Source of the DNA: Bacillota bacterium
GTDB lineage: Bacteria; Bacillota; Clostridia; Lachnospirales; Lachnospiraceae
Direction: 5' to 3'
Length of the DNA stretch: 64,000 bases
Assembly: GCA_023414355.1 (NCBI GenBank)
Contig: JAEZOB010000009.1
Location: forward strand, 496,001-560,000
Shown here: positions 25,806-34,986 of the stretch, in pieces
Numbering within the stretch: the first letter of the stretch is position 1
Layout of the letters: each line of letters starts with the position of its first letter
Notes under the pieces: generated by a model
What the model was told of the DNA's origin: nothing
Database searches by the model: none
What the model saw: the letters and a program-made list of their open reading frames with translations, nothing else
Position numbers and translations under genes: made by a program

Positions 25806-26822
25806 ATGAAATGCATCCTACGGAATAATATGGATTATATAAACATGCCATACCAGACAGGAAAGTTACAGTTTCATAATCGGTTGATGCTTCCGCCGAT
25901 TGTTACGAATAAGGCCGATGCGGAAGGGAAGGTTACCAAGGATCTCTTAGAATACTATCATAACCTGACTGTCGGGGGATATTTTTCTGCAGCAATCGTA
26001 GAGAACGCTTATTTCCGAGCGGATGGAAAGTTTGACAGAAGACAGCTTTCCATAGAAGATGACCAAATGATTGAGGGATTGGCGATGCTTTCTGATACAA
26101 TTCATAGAAATGGTACAAAATGTATTCTACAAATCAATCATGCCGGTATACGAGGGAGTAATATGAAATTCAATGATCTTCCGATCGGTCCTTCTGATAT
26201 CATTGATTCAAAAGGACAAATGCATGCCAGGGCAATGGATCGACAGGAGATTGCCAAGCTGGTTGAATTGTATCAGGCCGCTGCGCTAAGGGCTCAAAAA
26301 GCCGGCTTTGATGGAGTTGAGATTCATTCTGCTCATGGTTTCCTGCTAAACCAATTCTTCTCTCCTCTGGTTAATACGAGAACAGACGAATATGGTGGCT
26401 CAGTCATTCAGCGCATTCGTATTCATCTTGAAGTAATCAAAGCAATCCGAGAGATTACGGGTGACAGCTTCTTCCTTTCACTTCGACTGGGTGCATGTGA
26501 TTATACGGAGGGTGGAACCACCATTAAAGATTCTGAAGTAGCGGCTTCAGAAATAGAAAAGGCCGGAGTGGATCTGTTAAGTATATCCGGTGGTCTATCC
26601 GGTATGACAGTTCCGGGCGATAATTCCCAGGGATATTTTTCGCCTCTTTCCGCTGCTATTAAAAAAATAGTGACAATTCCCGTGCTTCTGACTGGCGGGA
26701 TAACCGAGCCTACTGCTGCGAATCTTTTGCTTCAGGAGGAAAAAGCTGATTTTATCGGAATTGGCCGAGCAATGCTAAAGGATATCCATTGGGGAAAGCA
26801 TGCCATAGAAGGTGTGCGCTAA
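25806..26822 (+). CDS. NADH:flavin oxidoreductase (Old Yellow Enzyme family)
   Basis: 338 residues, a single FMN-binding TIM barrel without the C-terminal FAD/NAD domain of the larger 2,4-dienoyl-CoA reductase relatives. Hallmarks are NRLMLPPIVTN at the first strand, QINHAGIRG, the family signature IHSAHGFLLNQFFSP followed by NTRTDEYGG, and GGITEP and IGIGRAMLKD for phosphate binding. It should reduce activated C=C bonds using NAD(P)H; the physiological substrate is unknown. AGGGGGAAGGG precedes ATG 25806. An MFS gene follows after 40 bp, and the two probably form an operon. Confidence 0.92.
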   Translation: MKCILRNNMDYINMPYQTGKLQFHNRLMLPPIVTNKADAEGKVTKDLLEYYHNLTVGGYFSAAIVENAYFRADGKFDRRQLSIEDDQMIEGLAMLSDTIHRNGTKCILQINHAGIRGSNMKFNDLPIGPSDIIDSKGQMHARAMDRQEIAKLVELYQAAALRAQKAGFDGVEIHSAHGFLLNQFFSPLVNTRTDEYGGSVIQRIRIHLEVIKAIREITGDSFFLSLRLGACDYTEGGTTIKDSEVAASEIEKAGVDLLSISGGLSGMTVPGDNSQGYFSPLSAAIKKIVTIPVLLTGGITEPTAANLLLQEEKADFIGIGRAMLKDIHWGKHAIEGVR

Positions 26823-26862
26823 AATAGACATGCAACAATAAGGATCAAACGATAGAGAATAT

Positions 26863-28044
26863 ATGGAGTACAGAGGAATGAAGACATCAAAATTAACCAT
26901 AAAAATGGCTATTCTGTTCTATAGCCTGGTTCAAGTCGGTACCATAGGCATCTCCTCGGTACTGGCAAAAATAGCTGAGCTATTTCCACAGTATAGCGCG
27001 ACAACAATCCAGTTTCTTGCAACCTGTCCCTGTCTGGTAATTATCCTGATGGCATTACTGACAGGCAGATTGGCAGAATTTGTAGCGAAAAAATATCTGG
27101 CGCTGTTTTCCTCAGTTATGTTCATTGTAACAGCCTTTGGTGGTTTCTTCTTTCATCAGTCACTATTTATCTTATATATATGGGAGGTCACGCTTGGTAT
27201 TGGGGTAGGTATCCTGGTACCCCTTGGAACATCCTTGATCGCGGATTATTTTGAAGGAGAGGAAAGAAGAAGTATTATGGGACTTCAGAGCGCAGTCATC
27301 TGTATCGGAGGAGTACTTCTATCCTTGTTCGGAGGATTGCTTGCTAATATCAGATGGTATTATAATTATCTTGCTTTTTTGCTGATTATTCCGGGGGTAA
27401 TCCTGTTGTTAATCGGGCTACCTGTGATGAAACCGCTTCATGCAAAGAAGGGGAGTGTGAGAAATCGGGTAACAGCTCGAGTCATAATGATATATGGATT
27501 GATTACATTTCTGTTTATGCTGTTATATAATGTGATACCTACCAATCTTGCAATGCATCTGAAGGAAACCGGCATCTCAGGCTCCGTCAATGCAGGGATC
27601 GCATCTGCAGTATTAATGCTTAGCGGTGTCCCGGCGGGCTTATTATATAAAAGCCTGGCAAAGTATCTCGGAGAGAGAGTGATAGCCCTAGGCTTCTTTA
27701 ATCTTGCCCTAGGCTCTTTCATTACCGCTCTTTCAAGTAGCTATATTCTGATACTGATCGGAGTATTTATTGCTGGCTTCAGCTTAAGTCTTGTGATGGC
27801 TCAGGCAGTCGTCAGTATCGCAGAGAAGGAGCATGTGGAGGTTGTTACCATGAGTATCTCCTTCATCATGGCAATCAACAATCTGGGATCCTTCCTATCC
27901 CCCTATTTCACAAAGCTTGGAAGGATAGTGCTTCACAATGACTTGGCAGTTTCCAGATATCTGATCGTGAGTGGGGCAGCCTTTCTTATTGCGGTCATAC
28001 TATTCTGGGGGTTGAGAAATCGTCGGAAGGCATGTAATGAATAA
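26863..28044 (+). CDS. MFS transporter
   Basis: 393 residues with 12 predicted membrane helices and a small cytoplasmic loop with basic residues in the middle (~190-205), the plain major facilitator layout. The segment VLAKIAELFPQYSATTIQFLAT and the GLRNRRKACNE tail do not point to one substrate. Drug/metabolite efflux is most likely by general similarity. An alternative ATG at 26878 would shorten it by five residues. Probably co-transcribed with the Old Yellow Enzyme gene. Confidence 0.88.
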   Translation: MEYRGMKTSKLTIKMAILFYSLVQVGTIGISSVLAKIAELFPQYSATTIQFLATCPCLVIILMALLTGRLAEFVAKKYLALFSSVMFIVTAFGGFFFHQSLFILYIWEVTLGIGVGILVPLGTSLIADYFEGEERRSIMGLQSAVICIGGVLLSLFGGLLANIRWYYNYLAFLLIIPGVILLLIGLPVMKPLHAKKGSVRNRVTARVIMIYGLITFLFMLLYNVIPTNLAMHLKETGISGSVNAGIASAVLMLSGVPAGLLYKSLAKYLGERVIALGFFNLALGSFITALSSSYILILIGVFIAGFSLSLVMAQAVVSIAEKEHVEVVTMSISFIMAINNLGSFLSPYFTKLGRIVLHNDLAVSRYLIVSGAAFLIAVILFWGLRNRRKACNE

Positions 28045-28071
28045 AAAATGGGGCCTTTGTATCGGCCCCAT
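28043..28071 (-). terminator. Terminator of the C_GCAxxG_C_C gene
   Basis: Stem ATGGGGCC (28048-28055) with GGCCCCAT (28064-28071). Read on the minus strand it is followed by six T. On the + strand no T run follows, so it serves mainly the minus gene, although its stem may also slow + transcription from the MFS gene. Confidence 0.85.
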
Positions 28072-28077
28072 TGGTAT

Positions 28078-28521
28078 TTATTCCAGATGAAACATCTCCT
28101 CCAGAAGCTGGCAGGCATCTCTGATAAAGATGGGACAAAGGGTATTCCATAGATTATTTTCTTTGATGTGCTGTAAGCCCTCGGGTGTGCTTAAGTCATA
28201 TTTCAGTAGGTCGCAACAATTAATGGAGCCATGGATTTCATTAAACTTCTTCGTAAATTCCATAGCCAATGAGTAGCATCTTTCCCTACTCTCATTATCC
28301 TCAGGAAGAAACTTGCCTTCCTTCAATCCAATTAACATATAAGCACCGCTTACCGCACCGCAGACCTGTGCCTGACGGGCCAGCCCGGCACCAAAAGGTG
28401 TGGATATCTTAAGGGCACTTTCGCGATCCAGACCAAACTGTTCACAATAGGTGGAGAATACTGCCTGGGAACAATTAAATCCATTGTTAAAACATTCAAC
28501 TGCTTTTTCTACCTTACTCAT
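28078..28521 (-). CDS. C_GCAxxG_C_C family (split-Soret/redox) protein
   Basis: 147 residues. Conserved cysteine pattern: NGFNCSQAV near the N-terminus, FGAGLARQAQVCGAVSGA in the middle, CC in SINCCDLL, and a final cysteine in RDACQLL. This is the C_GCAxxG_C_C family, small proteins with conserved cysteines expected to bind metal or a redox centre; the function is not established. The start at 28521 is preceded by GGAGGG. An upstream in-frame ATG at 28614 would add a 31-residue extension without a ribosome site. Confidence 0.87.
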   Translation of the reverse strand: MSKVEKAVECFNNGFNCSQAVFSTYCEQFGLDRESALKISTPFGAGLARQAQVCGAVSGAYMLIGLKEGKFLPEDNESRERCYSLAMEFTKKFNEIHGSINCCDLLKYDLSTPEGLQHIKENNLWNTLCPIFIRDACQLLEEMFHLE

Positions 28522-28645
28522 ACTTCCCTCCGCTCTGCCGCTCGCGCAGCAATACAATTTGGATAACCTGATAACATTTCTATTCTGGAAGAATATTGAA
28601 AATGATTGTATCATGACTTGTTTTTATTAGCAAGAAAAATCGAAG

Positions 28646-28747
28646 AATTCTACGTCAAAATCATAATTCCACATCTAAAACGAAACGCTACATCAAAAAA
28701 CATATTTCTACATCAATAACAAATTTCTACATCAAAAACAAATTTCT
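28646..28747 (+). repeat. Tandem ~19-20-bp repeat upstream of the tyrS promoter
   Basis: About five degenerate copies of ATTTCTACATCAAAAACAA. The last two are nearly identical, and the earlier ones carry variants such as TACGTCAAAATC and CCACATCTAAAAC. The array ends 2-3 bp before the -35 of the tyrS promoter. Confidence 0.75.
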
Positions 28748-28749
28748 GG

Positions 28750-28779
28750 TTGACAAAGAAAAGAAATCTGTTTTATACT
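28750..28779 (+). promoter_or_regulatory. Promoter of the tyrS T-box leader
   Basis: TTGACA at 28750-28755 and TATACT at 28774-28779, spacer 18 bp. Transcription should start near 28786, just before stem I of the T-box. Confidence 0.8.
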
Positions 28780-28785
28780 TACCTA

Positions 28786-29117
28786 CAATATAGAAAAGCG
28801 ATGATAAGAAAGAGTAAGAATGGTCAGACCTACAGAAAGCAACCGGTTGATGAGAGGGGCAGGAAAGTATATTCTGAATACATCTTTGAGCTTCATACCG
28901 AACAGGAGGCATTACATTCCTAAGTAGGCTGTGACGGACCTTTTTGCACCCGTTATCGTGCCAGAGTATAACCAGGAGGGAAGCTTCATCTGATTAAGCG
29001 GGTGAAGTAGATATCTTGACGTACTCAAAGAGGTTGGATGTGTGAGCAGCCAATAAATAAGAGGTGGTACCGCGAGAGTAATCCCGCCCTCTAAGTAATT
29101 AGAGGTGCGGGTTTTTT
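28786..29117 (+). ncRNA. Tyrosine T-box riboswitch leader
   Basis: A ~330-nt leader. It shows the stem I region with AGAAAGAGTAAG, a likely specifier codon TAC (Tyr) at 28879-28881 in the context GAATACATC, and the T-box sequence AAGAGGTGGTACCGCGAG at 29059-29076. The terminator has stem CCCGCCCTCTAA / TTAGAGGTGCGGG followed by six T (29083-29117). Uncharged tRNA-Tyr should pair with the specifier and with the TGGTACC bulge, favouring read-through into tyrS. The T-box core and terminator are unmistakable. The specifier position is inferred from the downstream gene and local context. Confidence 0.95.
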
Positions 29118-29147
29118 GATTCTATGAAGAAGAAGGAGATAAGAAGG

Positions 29148-30365
29148 ATGAAGAAATTTAATGTAGAGGATCAGATCAGAATGATTAAGAAGGGAGCACT
29201 GGAGCTGATCTCAGAAGAGGAACTAAGGGAGAAATTATTAGCTTCCGAAAGAGAGCAGCGGCCGCTCATGATTAAGCTTGGACTGGATCCGAGTGCACCA
29301 GATATTCATCTCGGACACACTGTAGTGCTTCGAAAAATCAGACAGATGCAGGACATGGGCCATCATGCCATCATTATCATCGGTGATTTTACCGGAAGAA
29401 TTGGAGATCCTACTGGGAAATCCAAAACCCGTAAGCCTCTGACGGAAGAAGAGGTGGGACAGAATGCGAAGACTTATATTGAGCAGATATTCAAAGTACT
29501 GGACCCTCAGAAGACAACAGTACGCTATAACAGTGAATGGCTCAGTAAGCTAAGATTTGAAGAAATTCTAAAGCTTGCAGCGAGTACAACCGTTGCGAGA
29601 CTTTTGGAACGGGATGATTTTATGGGCAGATTTAAACGAAATGAACCGATCGGACTTCATGAATTCTTCTATCCGCTTATGCAGGCCTATGATTCTGTGG
29701 AAATTAATGCCGATGTAGAGTTAGGGGGAACTGATCAGACCTTCAATATCCTAATGGGAAGAAATCTTCAGGGAAGTATGGGCAGAGAAAAACAGATTGC
29801 ACTGTTTCTGCCGATACTCGAAGGACTTGACGGTGTGGAGAAGATGAGTAAAAGTCTCGGAAATTACATCGGAGTGAACGAACCGGCTCATGTGATGTTC
29901 AAGAAGGTGATGGAAATACCGGATGCCCTGATTATTCGCTATTTTGAACTGGTTACCGATATTCACCCTAACCAGATTGAGGAGCTTAGAAAGCAAATGG
30001 AGCAAGGCCGCAATCCGAGAGACTGTAAACTGGAGTTGGCTAGAGAAATCACAGGTTTATATCACTCCCAGGAGGAGATCATCAAGGCAGAGGAATACTT
30101 CCAGACGGTATTCCAGAAGGGAGAGCTTCCGGAGAATATGCCGGTTCTTGATGTACCGGCAGAGAATCGTTCATTGCTAGCACTGATACCGTTTCTGGTA
30201 AAGGGTGGTTTTATCCCTTCAGGCAGCGAATTCAGACGTCTTGTGCAGCAGGGCGGAGTTCAGGTCAATCAGGAAAAGGCAGACCAACTGGATTCCAAGC
30301 TGGAGGGGGAAGAAATCGTCCTGAAAATCGGGAAGAAGAAGTTTGTGAGAATACTATTCCATTAA
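29148..30365 (+). CDS. tyrS: Tyrosyl-tRNA synthetase
   Basis: 405 residues, class I synthetase. Signature PSAPDIHLGHTVVLRK contains the HIGH-like HLGH; KMSKSLGN is the KMSKS loop; and the C-terminal ~70 residues form an S4-like RNA-binding domain (GGFIPSGSEFRRLVQQGGVQVN). It charges tRNA-Tyr in the cytoplasm. ATG 29148 is preferred because AGGAG at 29134-29138 lies 9 nt upstream; the in-frame ATG at 29124 overlaps the end of the leader terminator zone and has no ribosome site. The gene is controlled by the T-box leader directly upstream. No ordinary terminator is seen after the stop; a large branched inverted repeat begins ~180 bp later. Confidence 0.97.
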   Translation: MKKFNVEDQIRMIKKGALELISEEELREKLLASEREQRPLMIKLGLDPSAPDIHLGHTVVLRKIRQMQDMGHHAIIIIGDFTGRIGDPTGKSKTRKPLTEEEVGQNAKTYIEQIFKVLDPQKTTVRYNSEWLSKLRFEEILKLAASTTVARLLERDDFMGRFKRNEPIGLHEFFYPLMQAYDSVEINADVELGGTDQTFNILMGRNLQGSMGREKQIALFLPILEGLDGVEKMSKSLGNYIGVNEPAHVMFKKVMEIPDALIIRYFELVTDIHPNQIEELRKQMEQGRNPRDCKLELAREITGLYHSQEEIIKAEEYFQTVFQKGELPENMPVLDVPAENRSLLALIPFLVKGGFIPSGSEFRRLVQQGGVQVNQEKADQLDSKLEGEEIVLKIGKKKFVRILFH

Positions 30366-30545
30366 GATACGTGTCATTATGATAAAATAGTATCAGTGTA
30401 GAATAATTACAAAGAAAGAATGATTACAAAAAAATTGATACAGAAGAAGGCAATCTACAATGGGTAGAACAAAATGGAGATAGTATACTTTAAATCATGT
30501 AAAAACAGAAAAGATATTTATAAATAACTTAAATACTTTCAAGAA

Positions 30546-30778
30546 ACAGGTGCAAGGTAATACCGATCTGTTATTCTGACTATATCGCTTTCCTGGTAAT
30601 ACTTACTTTCGGATTGAAATGATTAATTCTGATCTCGTCCATGGATGGACGAGTTAGGAGCTTGCGACAGGGATGTCGCTCAGCTCCGACAGAATGCTTA
30701 TCGTTTCAATCTGAAAGTATAGTATTACCTGAAAGAGATAGTCGGAAAGAAAAACAGATCGGTGTTACCTTGCACCGT
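30546..30778 (+). repeat. Large branched inverted-repeat element with three-way junction
   Basis: The outermost arm 30549-30572 pairs with 30753-30776 over 24 bp with one G-U. Further pairing with small bulges continues to about 30625/30700. Inside is stem ATTCTG/CAGAAT closing two hairpins: CTCGTCC-ATGGAT-GGACGAG, and GGAGC...GCTCC containing GCGACA-GGGA-TGTCGC. Every simple arm difference I could align is U-G or G-U on the + strand and would be an A-C mismatch on the - strand. It may be a + strand RNA following tyrS or a mobile repeat element. The spacer 30366-30545 shows nothing else. Confidence 0.8.
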
Positions 30779-30808
30779 TCCTTTGTTAACATTAATCATT
30801 TATGAAGC

Positions 30809-31033
30809 TTATTGCTCCCGGGACTTATACTCCTCGAGAAGAGCAAGTATTTTTGGGGTGCAGCGTCTGCCGCCGCAGGGTCCTGAGCCGGCTCCTGTTG
30901 CCTGCTGAACCTTCTGCAGAGTATCAGCACCATTTGCGATTGCCTTTTTCATGGTAGATCTCGGGATACCTTTGCAGATACATACTTTGGTTAGCTTATC
31001 CATGATTTCGGAATTCAGTTCTTCTTGATCCAT
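30809..31033 (-). CDS. BFD-like [2Fe-2S]-binding protein
   Basis: 74 residues. Four cysteines in the pattern C-x-C near residue 15 (KVCICKGIP) and C-x4-C near residue 55 (GSGPCGGRRC), the layout of bacterioferritin-associated ferredoxin-like domains. Comparable small proteins occur alone or as domains of nitrite reductase, NifU and copper chaperones. The role is probably electron transfer or iron handling. The start at 31033 (MDQEELNSE) is preceded by GAGGAG; a further in-frame ATG at 31048 lies before that site. It is convergent with tyrS across the large inverted repeat. Confidence 0.9.
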   Translation of the reverse strand: MDQEELNSEIMDKLTKVCICKGIPRSTMKKAIANGADTLQKVQQATGAGSGPCGGRRCTPKILALLEEYKSREQ

Positions 31034-31199
31034 ATTATATCTCCTCATATAATTCAGATGCCACTATAGGTTAGGTTCAAAAGTACTCATAACAATTATA
31101 CCAGAAGGACAGGTAGGTTGTAAGTAAATTTTTGTATTATATGATGCAAGAAGTTTATATAGGTAAGAAAGCTTAGTTTAATGACAGTTTGTGAAATTT

Positions 31200-32498
31200 T
31201 TAGTCTATCAGTTTCTTTAAATCATTATAAAAACCAGGATAGGAGATAGTAACACATTCTGCATTCAGAATTGTAGTTTCTCCTTCTGCCATCAGACTTG
31301 CAATAGCCAAAGACATTGCGATACGATGATCATCTTTGCTTTCGATGACAGCACCGCGAAGAGGTTTTCCTCCATTGATTATCATTCCGTCTGCAGTTGC
31401 TGAGATATCCGCACCCATTCTGGTGAGATTGTCTACCATGACATCAATACGGTTGGATTCCTTTACCTTAAGCTCGGCTGCATCACGGATGATAGTCTGT
31501 CCATTAGCGAAGCAAGCAAGAACAGCGATCATCGGAAGTTCATCAATCAGCGTAGGGATGATATCTCCGCCTATCTCGGTTCCGTTTAAATCACTGTGGC
31601 GGACTACCAAATCCGCTACCGGTTCGCCGCCGTTATCAATGACATTTTCCAGTCGGATATCTGCACCCATTTGACGACAGACTCGAAGAATACCATCACG
31701 GGTCGGGTTGATACCGACATTTTTAATCAATAGTTCGGAATTTGGAACAAGTAAGCCGGCAGCTATAAAATAGGCGGCGGAGGAGATGTCTCCCGGAACA
31801 TTGATTTTCTGTCCTTTTAGTGCAGGATTAGGCTGAATTGTTGCTGTATTGTCCTTGCTGGTGACTGTCGCTCCGAATTCCCTCAGCATCAACTCTGTAT
31901 GATTTCTTGACAAAGAGGGTTCTGTCACGCTGGTATCACCCTCTGCGTAGAGTCCGGCAAGAAGGATACAGGATTTGATTTGAGCGGAAGCAACCGGAGA
32001 AACATATTGAATACCCGTAAGCTTAGGAGTTCTGCCCGGAGTACTGTTGATGGTAAGCGGAGCACAACCGTTCTGCGGTATACTTTTGATATCGGCACCC
32101 ATCGTCGCAAGTGGTGTCAATATTCTCCCCATAGGGCGTTTCTGAATTGACTCGTCGCCATTTAGGATTGTCTCAAAGGGCTGTCCGCTGAGAATGCCTG
32201 AGATCAGGCGCATCGTAGTTCCACTGTTACCTACATCAAGGATATCGGCTGGTTTTGAAAGTCCATGAAGACCTTTGCCGTGTATGATTACATGATCGGC
32301 GGAGCGGTTATTGTCTATCTCAATTCCCAGCTGGCCAAAGCACCGGATTGTCGACAGACAATCGGCTCCCTGAAGAAAATTCGTTACCTCAGTCACTCCA
32401 TCGGATAAGGCTCCGAACATGACCGAGCGATGGGAGATCGATTTGTCTCCGGGAACAGTAACACTGCCTTTCAGTGGTCCGCTTTTTTGAAATATCAT
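31200..32498 (-). CDS. aroA: 3-phosphoshikimate 1-carboxyvinyltransferase (EPSP synthase)
   Basis: 432 residues, two-domain EPSP synthase of the shikimate pathway. Motifs are VPGDKSISHRSVMFGAL at the N-terminus, LDVGNSGTTMRLISGIL for phosphoenolpyruvate binding, DISSAAYFIAAGLLV, and the C-terminal KESNRIDVMVDNLTRMG and DDHRIAMSLAIA. It transfers the enolpyruvyl group of PEP to shikimate-3-phosphate. The active-site alanine version NSGTAMR is replaced by NSGTTMR, as in class II enzymes. It is the last gene seen of a minus-strand operon with aroF and tyrA; no strong terminator was found in the 150 bp after its stop. Confidence 0.97.
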   Translation of the reverse strand: MIFQKSGPLKGSVTVPGDKSISHRSVMFGALSDGVTEVTNFLQGADCLSTIRCFGQLGIEIDNNRSADHVIIHGKGLHGLSKPADILDVGNSGTTMRLISGILSGQPFETILNGDESIQKRPMGRILTPLATMGADIKSIPQNGCAPLTINSTPGRTPKLTGIQYVSPVASAQIKSCILLAGLYAEGDTSVTEPSLSRNHTELMLREFGATVTSKDNTATIQPNPALKGQKINVPGDISSAAYFIAAGLLVPNSELLIKNVGINPTRDGILRVCRQMGADIRLENVIDNGGEPVADLVVRHSDLNGTEIGGDIIPTLIDELPMIAVLACFANGQTIIRDAAELKVKESNRIDVMVDNLTRMGADISATADGMIINGGKPLRGAVIESKDDHRIAMSLAIASLMAEGETTILNAECVTISYPGFYNDLKKLID

Positions 32499-32583
32499 AA
32501 CAGAATTCTCCTTGCTGGATTTTTTGATAGGTTATGCGAATGGTTTATTTTGCGATATACATTCATTTACTTGGAAGTGCATA

Positions 32584-33720
32584 TTAGTTTCTTTCGTAAA
32601 TCCGATAATTATATCTTGATAGCAGAGTGACTGCTTTCTGTTGCGCTTCATCCTCATAAAACTCTATTCGAAGTACCCCTTCTTCAAATTCGCGGTTATG
32701 GATGATACCGATATTCTTGATACTGATCTGGTTACTTGCGAGCAATGTAGCAATTGTAGCGATCGCACCGGCTTCATCCATAATATCAAGATATACCTCA
32801 AACTGCTTCTTCATCAGACCGATGGATTTATTCGGTATGGAACTGCGGTATTCACCGGCAGTATCGAACATTTTGTAAAGAAATTCCCCGTCCTCTGCCT
32901 CCAGTGCATCTGAGGCTGTCTGAAGGGTGCGGATATACTCATCTAGCATTATTTTGATGTCAGCTGCATTGGTCAGACAGATATTCTGCCACATGATGGG
33001 TGAGGAGGAGGCAATTCTCGTAATATCCTTAAAGCCTCCGGCGGCCAGGGAACGCATCTTCTCGGCTTCATCATCCGAATTACGGACAAGGTTTACCAAC
33101 TGTGCTGCGATGATATGGGGCACATGGCTGATCGCTGCGGTAATTCTGTCATGCTCCTTTGCTTCCAGGAGGACCGGGATGGAACCCATCCTCTCTACCA
33201 ATTGATAGAGCATCTTTGTCATCCATTCCGGAGTCTCTGCGGAAGGAGTCAGGATATAATATGCATTTTCCAAAAGCAGTGCATAAGAATTCTGATAACC
33301 GGTCTTTTCTGAGCCGGTCATAGGATGTCCTCCGACGAACTGAGCATCCAGTCCCAAGGCTTTTACAGCCGAATGAATATTTCCTTTCACGCTTCCGACA
33401 TCTGTTAGGATGCAGGCAGAGTTCAGCAGCGGCTTCAGCTGTTTTATGTATTCAATATTAGATAAGACCGGGGCACACAAGAATATGATATTACATTCCG
33501 GAAACTCCTCCTGAAGAGAAGAGGTAACCTGATCTAATACTCGGTCAGAAAGTGCTGCCTGCAGATCCTTGCTTGGATGATCCTTATGATAGTCATAAGC
33601 AATCAGCATATAGTTCGGATTAATCTTCTTAAGAGCTCTTGCGATAGAGCCTCCGATTAATCCAAAGCCAATAAATCCAATCTTAAAGTCACTGCTAAAG
33701 TCGCTTTCTGAACCGTTCAT
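32584..33720 (-). CDS. tyrA: Prephenate dehydrogenase with C-terminal ACT domain
   Basis: 378 residues. The NAD-binding fold opens with KIGFIGFGLIGGSIARALKK. GGHPMTGSEKTGYQNS and AISHVPHIIAAQLV are the substrate-site motifs of TyrA. The last ~75 residues (from EVYLDIMDEAGAIATIATLL) form an ACT domain for feedback control, expected to bind tyrosine. It converts prephenate to 4-hydroxyphenylpyruvate. Located between aroF and aroA in a minus-strand operon, with 85 bp to aroA and 74 bp to aroF. Confidence 0.96.
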   Translation of the reverse strand: MNGSESDFSSDFKIGFIGFGLIGGSIARALKKINPNYMLIAYDYHKDHPSKDLQAALSDRVLDQVTSSLQEEFPECNIIFLCAPVLSNIEYIKQLKPLLNSACILTDVGSVKGNIHSAVKALGLDAQFVGGHPMTGSEKTGYQNSYALLLENAYYILTPSAETPEWMTKMLYQLVERMGSIPVLLEAKEHDRITAAISHVPHIIAAQLVNLVRNSDDEAEKMRSLAAGGFKDITRIASSSPIMWQNICLTNAADIKIMLDEYIRTLQTASDALEAEDGEFLYKMFDTAGEYRSSIPNKSIGLMKKQFEVYLDIMDEAGAIATIATLLASNQISIKNIGIIHNREFEEGVLRIEFYEDEAQQKAVTLLSRYNYRIYERN

Positions 33721-33794
33721 TATATCCTCCGATATTCTATAGGAAAAATCCTATGATCATAATTATAGTTGTAATGTGTCGTAATACTGTTGTA

Positions 33795-34808
33795 TTAGAA
33801 ATTCTTACCCATCAGTGCTGCCAGAGGTCGTAACTCCTTGGTCAGCTTCTCAAACTGTTCGAAGGTTAAGGACTGGGGACCGTCTGATAATGCACAGGAG
33901 GGGTTGGGATGGGTCTCAATCATCAGACCGTCTGCACCTACCGCTACAGCACTCATAGAAAGAGGCTTTACATAGGCTCTTACTCCGGTAGCATGGCTGG
34001 GATCAACAATAATCGGTAAATGACTCTTTTCCTTAATGACGGGAACGGCACTGATATCAAGAGTATTTCTGGTTGCTGTTTCAAAGGTACGGATACCGCG
34101 TTCACAAAGTACGACATTCGGATTTCCCTCAGCGATGATATATTCAGAAGCATTAAGCCATTCATCGATGGTTGCGGAGAGACCTCTTTTTAACAGTACA
34201 GGAAGACCGGATTTACCGGCTTCTTTCAGAAGGTAGAAGTTCTGCATATTTCTTGCACCGATCTGAAGCATATCCACGTACTTTACAGCGGCTTCGATTG
34301 CATTCAGACTGGTAACCTCACAGATCACGGGTAGACCTGTCTCCTCCCTTGCTTCCTTCATGTAACGAAGACCTTCCTCCTCCAAGCCCTGGAAGGCATA
34401 AGGAGAGGTTCTAGGTTTGTAAGCACCACCGCGAAGAATCTGGGCGCCGGCCTTCTTGATGGCATGGGCTGTAGCCATGAGCTGCTCCTGGCTTTCTACT
34501 GCGCAGGGACCGGACATGATCACTAGGGTATCGCCGCCGATTTCTACATTTCCTACCTTAACGATAGAAGGTTCCGGATGAAATTTACGATTGGCCAACT
34601 TGTAGCTCTCAGTCACAGCTACTATTTTGTCAACATCTTCGAAAATTTCCAGGTTTTGATCCTGTAGTCTGGATTTATCACCGACAACGCCGATGATCGT
34701 AACCTCCCTACCGGCGGAAATATGGGCATCGAGTCCCTTGGACTCAATAATATTCTTAATTCTTTCTATCGATTCCTGCTTTGCCTGAGGCTTCATTACA
34801 ATAATCAT
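33795..34808 (-). CDS. aroF: 3-deoxy-7-phosphoheptulonate (DAHP) synthase, type I beta with N-terminal ferredoxin-like domain
   Basis: 337 residues. The N-terminal ~70 residues (MIIVMKPQAKQESIERIKN...) form the ferredoxin-like regulatory domain found in Thermotoga-type DAHP synthases. The rest is the TIM barrel with VIMSGPCAVES, ILRGGAYKPRTSPYAFQG, LPVICEVTS, QIGARNMQNF and PIIVDPSHATG. It condenses PEP with erythrose-4-phosphate, the first shikimate step. GGAAG precedes the ATG at 34808. It is first in the operon, about 400 nt downstream of a consensus promoter (35213-35241), leaving an unusually long leader that contains a branched inverted repeat. Confidence 0.96.
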   Translation of the reverse strand: MIIVMKPQAKQESIERIKNIIESKGLDAHISAGREVTIIGVVGDKSRLQDQNLEIFEDVDKIVAVTESYKLANRKFHPEPSIVKVGNVEIGGDTLVIMSGPCAVESQEQLMATAHAIKKAGAQILRGGAYKPRTSPYAFQGLEEEGLRYMKEAREETGLPVICEVTSLNAIEAAVKYVDMLQIGARNMQNFYLLKEAGKSGLPVLLKRGLSATIDEWLNASEYIIAEGNPNVVLCERGIRTFETATRNTLDISAVPVIKEKSHLPIIVDPSHATGVRAYVKPLSMSAVAVGADGLMIETHPNPSCALSDGPQSLTFEQFEKLTKELRPLAALMGKNF

Positions 34809-34986
34809 AATTTTTTACTTCCTTTCTGATATCCATTCAATATTCTTGCAAAATAACCTGCTCCATATGTATAAAAAAATATAACAATCCAATACTTAAA
34901 TAAACGAATAAACGACAATCAAACAATCGACCTTTCCCCCAGAAGTTACACAAGTTGAATTATGCTGCTAAATCGTAACCTATATC

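Noticed and set aside
28646..28747. CRISPR array
   Set aside because: Repeats are degenerate, ~19-20 bp and contiguous without spacers; no cas genes nearby.
30546..30778. Simple intrinsic terminator for tyrS
   Set aside because: There is no T run at the end, the arms are far too long, and the interior is branched.
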